NCBI GenBank assembly: GCA_035637595.1
Contig: DASPWW010000132.1
Location: forward strand, 1-9,142
Source of the DNA: DASPWW01 sp035637595
GTDB taxonomy: Bacteria > Actinomycetota > Thermoleophilia > Solirubrobacterales > 70-9
Reading direction: 5' to 3'
DNA length: 9,142 bases
In this document: piece by piece, positions 6,311 through 9,142 of the stretch
How the letters are laid out: each line of letters starts with the position of its first letter
Numbering within the stretch: position 1 is the first letter of the stretch
Notes under the pieces: model-generated
Told to the model about the DNA's origin: nothing
The model's input: only the letters and a program-made list of their open reading frames with translations
Database searches by the model: none
Position numbers and translations under genes: made by a program

Positions 6311-7273
6311 TCAGCCCGTGACCTCCTGCACGGCGGTCTCGAGCTCGTCGGCGCTGAACGCGCCCTCGATCGCGGTGCGGACGACGCCGTCGCGATCGAT
6401 CACGAACAGCCACGGCTCGGTGCTGAGGCCGTAGGCCTGGGCGGGCGCGCTCGCGCCCTTGTCGATCACGTTGTCCTCGTAGGGCTCGACGTGGATGAAG
6501 GCCACCTCGTCGCCGTACTCGTCCTTTAGCTGCTCGGCGACATCGACGACGGGGCCGCAGGTGCGGCTGCGACACAGCGCCGGGCTCGCGAACAGCAGCA
6601 CGACGGGCTCCTTTCCGAGCACGTCGGCGAGGTCGTCCTCATGCATCGTGTCGGGGGGGTCTCGGGTATCGATCTCGGAGAGGTCGCCGACGTCGTCGGC
6701 GGTCGGCGTGTGGGCGACGGGCGCCTTGTCGCCGACATCGGGGACCTTGGTGCGGCCGCTGACGACCGCGCTGGGCGCGAGCGAGCCCTGAAGCGAGTCG
6801 CCGTCGCTCACGAGGGCGCCGACCCGCCACTCGCCGGGTTGGTCGAAGTCGATCTCGGTGACGTAGACCACCTTCGCCGCGTCGGGGTCCTCGGCGGTGG
6901 TCCGCGACTGGAACGGTCCCTCGACGCTGAGGTCCTCAACCGAGGCGGGGAACGGCCCCTGGGCCTCGCCGTTGCGCCCGGGGGCGGCGTAGATGGCGAC
7001 GTCGGCGTCGGTGATCTGGTCACCGCCGACGTCGAACACGCCGAAGCTGTAGCGGTTCTCGCCCGGGCGGTAGACCTGGCCCGCGGGAGCGATCACAGGG
7101 CCCTCGGCATCGGCCGAGTTGAGCACCTGGAGCAGGGTCCGGCCCTTCGCGGGGGGAAAGGCCGAGGCGGGCGGCGCGGCGCGGCTCGCGCTCTCCGTGT
7201 CGTCGTCGCCGCACGCGCCGAGCGTCAGTGCGGCGGCGAGCAGCGCCGCGGGGAGTGCCAGCCGGGTGGCCAT
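6311..7273 (-). CDS. Two-domain lipoprotein with C-terminal redoxin-like domain
   Basis: This is an exported, membrane-anchored protein of 320 residues: a signal peptide with lipobox LGAC (lipid on Cys21), an acidic DDD linker, then a beta-rich N-terminal domain (about 45-172) with immunoglobulin-like patterns such as YSFGVFD and PGEWRVGALV. After a linker around 175-215 comes a thioredoxin-like half: strand EPVVLLFASP (222-231), the helix start LCRSRTCGPVVDVAEQL (233-249), strand VAFIHVEPY (257-265), the probable cis-proline P287 in TEPWLFVID and a final helix. The second CxxC cysteine is replaced (CGPV), but C234 and C239 form a C-x4-C pair. Thiol redox work or copper handling is possible; neither is shown. 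There is no ribosome site before the ATG. A TAGGAT at 7283-7288 may be the -10 box of a nearly leaderless transcript. It probably heads an operon with the carotenoid oxygenase. Confidence 0.8.
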   Translation of the reverse strand: MATRLALPAALLAAALTLGACGDDDTESASRAAPPASAFPPAKGRTLLQVLNSADAEGPVIAPAGQVYRPGENRYSFGVFDVGGDQITDADVAIYAAPGRNGEAQGPFPASVEDLSVEGPFQSRTTAEDPDAAKVVYVTEIDFDQPGEWRVGALVSDGDSLQGSLAPSAVVSGRTKVPDVGDKAPVAHTPTADDVGDLSEIDTRDPPDTMHEDDLADVLGKEPVVLLFASPALCRSRTCGPVVDVAEQLKDEYGDEVAFIHVEPYEDNVIDKGASAPAQAYGLSTEPWLFVIDRDGVVRTAIEGAFSADELETAVQEVTG

Positions 7274-7367
7274 GAACTGAGAATCCTAGGCAAGCAGCCT
7301 CAACGGTCCCTCAAGGCGCGGGGTCGATAGGGTGCGCCGGCCTTAGCGAGCACGATTGGAGGGCGAG
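7274..7367. promoter_or_regulatory. Divergent promoter region between lipoprotein and dehydrogenase genes
   Basis: The 94 bases separating two divergent starts must hold promoters for both sides. Towards the lipoprotein, TAGGAT (7283-7288, minus strand) fits a -10 box 9 bases before the ATG, without a clear -35. Towards the dehydrogenase, TAGGGT (7328-7333) is a possible weak -10, again without a recognisable -35. No convincing operator repeat is seen. Confidence 0.35.
7358..7362 (+). promoter_or_regulatory. Ribosome site setting the dehydrogenase start
   Basis: GGAGG lies 5 bases before the GTG at 7368, the normal distance. It overlaps the alternative TTG start at 7356, which has no ribosome site of its own. 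This favours the GTG start. Confidence 0.75.
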
Positions 7368-8105
7368 GTGGCCGAACGCGCGGCATTGATCACGGGAGCG
7401 TCGAGCGGGATCGGGCTGGCGATCGCCCGGGCGCTGGGCGAGGACGGCTACGACCTGACGGTCGCGGCGCGCAGGCCCGAGAAGCTAGAGGCCGCTGCCG
7501 AGGACCTGCGCTCCGCGGGGATCGAGGTTCATTCCGTGCCCGTCAACGTGGTCAACGAGGACGAGATCGTGGCCCTGTTCGCCTCCCACGAGGAGCGCTT
7601 CGGGCGCCTCGACGTGCTGGCCAACAACGCGGGGGTCGGGATCGGGGCGGCGCTCGACGCGACCGACACCAAGAAGCTCGACATGCAGCTCGACGTCAAC
7701 CTGCGCTCCTACGTGCTCGCGACGCGCGAGGCGCTGCCGATGCTGAGGAAGGCGGGCGCCGAGCACGGCAAGGCGCTGATCGCCAACACGGCGTCGGTCG
7801 CGGGCAAGTCGGGTCAGCCCTGGGTCGGGGTCTACTCGGCGACCAAGTTCGGGGTGGTGGGGCTGAGCCAGGCGACCCAGAAGGAGGTCGCCGGCGATGG
7901 CATCCAGGTAACGGCGCTGTGCCCCGGGCTCGTGGACACGCCGATGACGGACTGGGCGCGCGGCAACGTCAAGCAGGAGGACATGATCCGTCCCGAGGAC
8001 ATCGCCGAGGCGATTCGGTTCCTGCTGGGGACGTCGCCCAACTGCGTCGTGCCGGAGATCATCTTCGCGCGCCCGAGCGAGGCGCTCGAGGGCGGCCTGC
8101 CCTGA
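7368..8105 (+). CDS. Short-chain dehydrogenase/reductase, classical type
   Basis: This is a cytoplasmic NAD(P)-dependent oxidoreductase acting on an unknown alcohol or carbonyl substrate. It has 245 residues from GTG, the standard length of classical SDRs. The Rossmann motif TGASSGIG is at 9-16. The paired arginines in AARRPEK (R35, R36) suggest NADP(H) preference. NNAG is at 86-89, the structural Asn111 in DVNLRSYV, catalytic Ser143 in NTASVAG and YSATK with Y156 and K160; the PG motif of the substrate loop follows at 186-187. All four catalytic-tetrad positions are therefore present. The frame can be read from a TTG four codons upstream, but a GGAGG ribosome site supports the GTG, which also gives the usual AERAALITG beginning. 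It is transcribed away from the lipoprotein gene and ends 26 bases before the stop of the converging unknown gene. Nothing nearby fixes the substrate. Confidence 0.92.
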   Translation: MAERAALITGASSGIGLAIARALGEDGYDLTVAARRPEKLEAAAEDLRSAGIEVHSVPVNVVNEDEIVALFASHEERFGRLDVLANNAGVGIGAALDATDTKKLDMQLDVNLRSYVLATREALPMLRKAGAEHGKALIANTASVAGKSGQPWVGVYSATKFGVVGLSQATQKEVAGDGIQVTALCPGLVDTPMTDWARGNVKQEDMIRPEDIAEAIRFLLGTSPNCVVPEIIFARPSEALEGGLP

Positions 8106-8131
8106 GTGCCACAGAGTCTGCGCTGAGCGCT

Positions 8132-8707
8132 CTAGACCTTCGTGCGTTTGAGGATCTCGCGCGCCCGCTGCTCGGCGAGCTGCTCCTCGGCGGCCGCGAC
8201 GCGGTCCGCGAAGACGTCGTAGCGACGGGTCGGACGCAGCCAGGACCAGAAGCGGCGCCGGCGCAGCTCAGGGGCGCGGTTGCGTTCGCCGGTCGGACGC
8301 GGCGGCCGCTTTGCGGTGCGCGCGGGCTGGACGCCGCGCTGGGCGCGCTGGGCGCGGATGCGCTGGGCCAGCTCGACGACGGAGTCGCCACCCTGCTCGT
8401 CGCGGAGCAGGCTGTGCTCGAGATAGCTGCTCAGGGCGCGGATCTCGCGCTTGGTCGCGAGCCGCGGGCGGCGCGCGCCGGTGAACCGGTCCCAGGCGCG
8501 GGCGAAGCTCGCGAGGTTGGTGCGCCCGCCGTTGCGATGCGCCGCGAGCATCGGGCAGATGCCGCCGGACTTCGGGTCGGTGTAGGCGCCGACGACGATG
8601 TCGTTGTCGCGGATCCCGCGCAGCATCGCGACGCGGGTCCGCTCGGGGAGGGCCTGGACGGCGAGGTGGAGGCGCTGGGCGGGATTTCGAGCCTTGCGGC
8701 GTCGCAC
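8132..8707 (-). CDS. Small basic protein of unknown function
   Basis: I do not recognise a named family. From the GTG at 8707 the protein has 191 residues and is strongly basic. The middle (about 11-100) looks like a folded domain, with LHLAVQALPERTRVAMLRGI (13-32), then DNDIVVGAYTD, and a distinctive CPMLAAHRNGGRTNLASFARAWD motif area (51-73) containing the only cysteine (C51) and H57. Residues 115-160 are Arg/Pro-rich and probably disordered, with an aromatic patch FWSWL (153-157). A charged helix at about 166-188 could form a coiled coil. There is no signal peptide or membrane segment. Basic charge would suit nucleic-acid or membrane-surface contact, but this is speculation. The frame stays open to a TTG at 8749, but those codons lie on a candidate promoter. 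It diverges from a glycosyltransferase gene and converges on the dehydrogenase gene. Confidence 0.75.
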   Translation of the reverse strand: MRRRKARNPAQRLHLAVQALPERTRVAMLRGIRDNDIVVGAYTDPKSGGICPMLAAHRNGGRTNLASFARAWDRFTGARRPRLATKREIRALSSYLEHSLLRDEQGGDSVVELAQRIRAQRAQRGVQPARTAKRPPRPTGERNRAPELRRRRFWSWLRPTRRYDVFADRVAAAEEQLAEQRAREILKRTKV

Positions 8708-8714
8708 GCCGAAA

Positions 8715-8743
8715 TGGATACCGCGGGGCCGTCCCGATGGCAA
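8715..8743 (-). promoter_or_regulatory. Candidate promoter giving a leaderless transcript of the unknown gene
   Basis: On the minus strand TTGCCA (8738-8743, five of six matches to TTGACA) is followed after exactly 17 bases by TATCCA (8715-8720, a partial -10). The GTG at 8707 begins 7 bases later, at the expected transcript start. A second TTGCCA directly upstream (8744-8749) repeats the -35 box. There is no ribosome site before the GTG, in line with a leaderless message. The -10 match is poor, so this is a candidate only. Confidence 0.4.
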
Positions 8744-8769
8744 TGGCAATCGCCTTGGGGAAAGGAAAC

Positions 8770-9142
8770 TTGCACCTGAGCGCGCCGCGGCAGCTGCGCC
8801 TGCTGGTGGCGGCGTTCGGCGACGCCGGGCACGCGTTCCCGGCGATCGCGCTGGCTCGAGCGCTGGCGGCGCGGGGTCACGACGTGGCTGTCGAGACGTG
8901 GGGACGGTGGCGCGAGGCGGTCGAGGAGCTGGGGCTGCGGTTCTACGGCGCCGAGGAGTACACGGTCTTCCCGCCCCCGGCGCGCGACGGGTCCGATGGG
9001 TCGACCGCGGCGCAGGCGGCGCGGGCGCTGATCCCGATGCTCGAGGAGATGCGGCCGGACCTGGTGGTGAGCGACATTCTGACGGTCGCGCCGGCGCTCG
9101 CGGCGGAGGCGACGGGGCATCGGTGGGCGACTCTGATCCCGC
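8770..9142 (+). CDS. GT-B glycosyltransferase (GT1/MurG-like), N-terminal part, cut by window end
   Basis: The 124 visible residues are the start of an N-terminal Rossmann domain of a GT-B glycosyltransferase, resembling UDP-glucuronosyltransferase-like or macrolide-type enzymes that move a sugar from a nucleotide donor to a lipid or small molecule. Signs are the first strand LRLLVAAFGDAGHAFP (9-24), with the Gly-rich loop and the GH dipeptide typical of acceptor binding, then AIALARALAARGHDVAVET (25-43), the helix EAVEELGLRF and the strand-loop PDLVVSDILTVAPALAAEATG (96-116). The donor-binding C-terminal domain is outside the window. The start is uncertain. TTG at 8770 has AAAGGA 3 bases before it; in-frame ATGs at 8737 and 8743 give up to 11 more residues but have no ribosome site and lie on the opposite gene's candidate promoter. 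It is divergent from the unknown basic protein. Confidence 0.82.
   Translation, partial: MHLSAPRQLRLLVAAFGDAGHAFPAIALARALAARGHDVAVETWGRWREAVEELGLRFYGAEEYTVFPPPARDGSDGSTAAQAARALIPMLEEMRPDLVVSDILTVAPALAAEATGHRWATLIP

Noticed and set aside
8113..8134. Hairpin around GCGC-TGA-GCGC between the convergent dehydrogenase and unknown genes
   Set aside because: The stem is 4 bp with a three-base loop, extendable only through a bulge, with no T-run; too weak to call a terminator.

Overview
The window comes from a GC-rich bacterium. Codon third positions are mostly G or C, GTG and TTG starts are common, and there are two lipoproteins with actinobacterial-style lipoboxes. The gene set (a ROK-regulated xylose-type ABC importer, a carotenoid oxygenase, a redoxin-like lipoprotein, a GT-B glycosyltransferase) suits an actinobacterium of the Solirubrobacterales/Thermoleophilia kind. 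That placement is impression-based and was not tested. There is no sign of phage, insertion sequence, CRISPR, tRNA or rRNA. The layout is compact chromosomal, with no gene-free stretch above about 120 bases.

Left part (1-4767): the end of an HxlR-type regulator on the + strand meets a four-gene minus-strand sugar-uptake operon across a short hairpin. In transcription order the operon is a ROK-family repressor (3520-4731), a XylF-like sugar-binding lipoprotein (2375-3457), a single-domain sugar ABC ATPase (1508-2335) and a XylH-like permease (288-1511). The repressor reads through a likely self-controlled promoter: a TTGACA box with an inverted repeat filling the space behind it. The 62-base gap before xylF holds an 11-codon leader ORF with its own strong ribosome site, and a single CUCCU stretch that can pair with either of two ribosome sites.

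Middle part (4843-7273): a carotenoid cleavage oxygenase with all four iron-binding histidines lies 37 bases downstream of a two-domain lipoprotein whose C-terminal half looks like a thioredoxin fold with an unusual C-x4-C pair. They are probably co-transcribed.

Right part (7368-9142): a classical short-chain dehydrogenase on the + strand is divergent from the lipoprotein. It converges on a small basic protein of unknown function (minus strand), which is in turn divergent from the start of a GT-B glycosyltransferase that runs off the window.

Most of the window is ordinary. The items that repay a second look are the xylF leader (tiny ORF plus alternative pairing), the operator-in-promoter of the ROK gene with apparently leaderless geometry, the same geometry at the unknown gene at 8707, and the pairing of a redoxin-like lipoprotein with a carotenoid oxygenase. 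I see no clear new multi-gene system.
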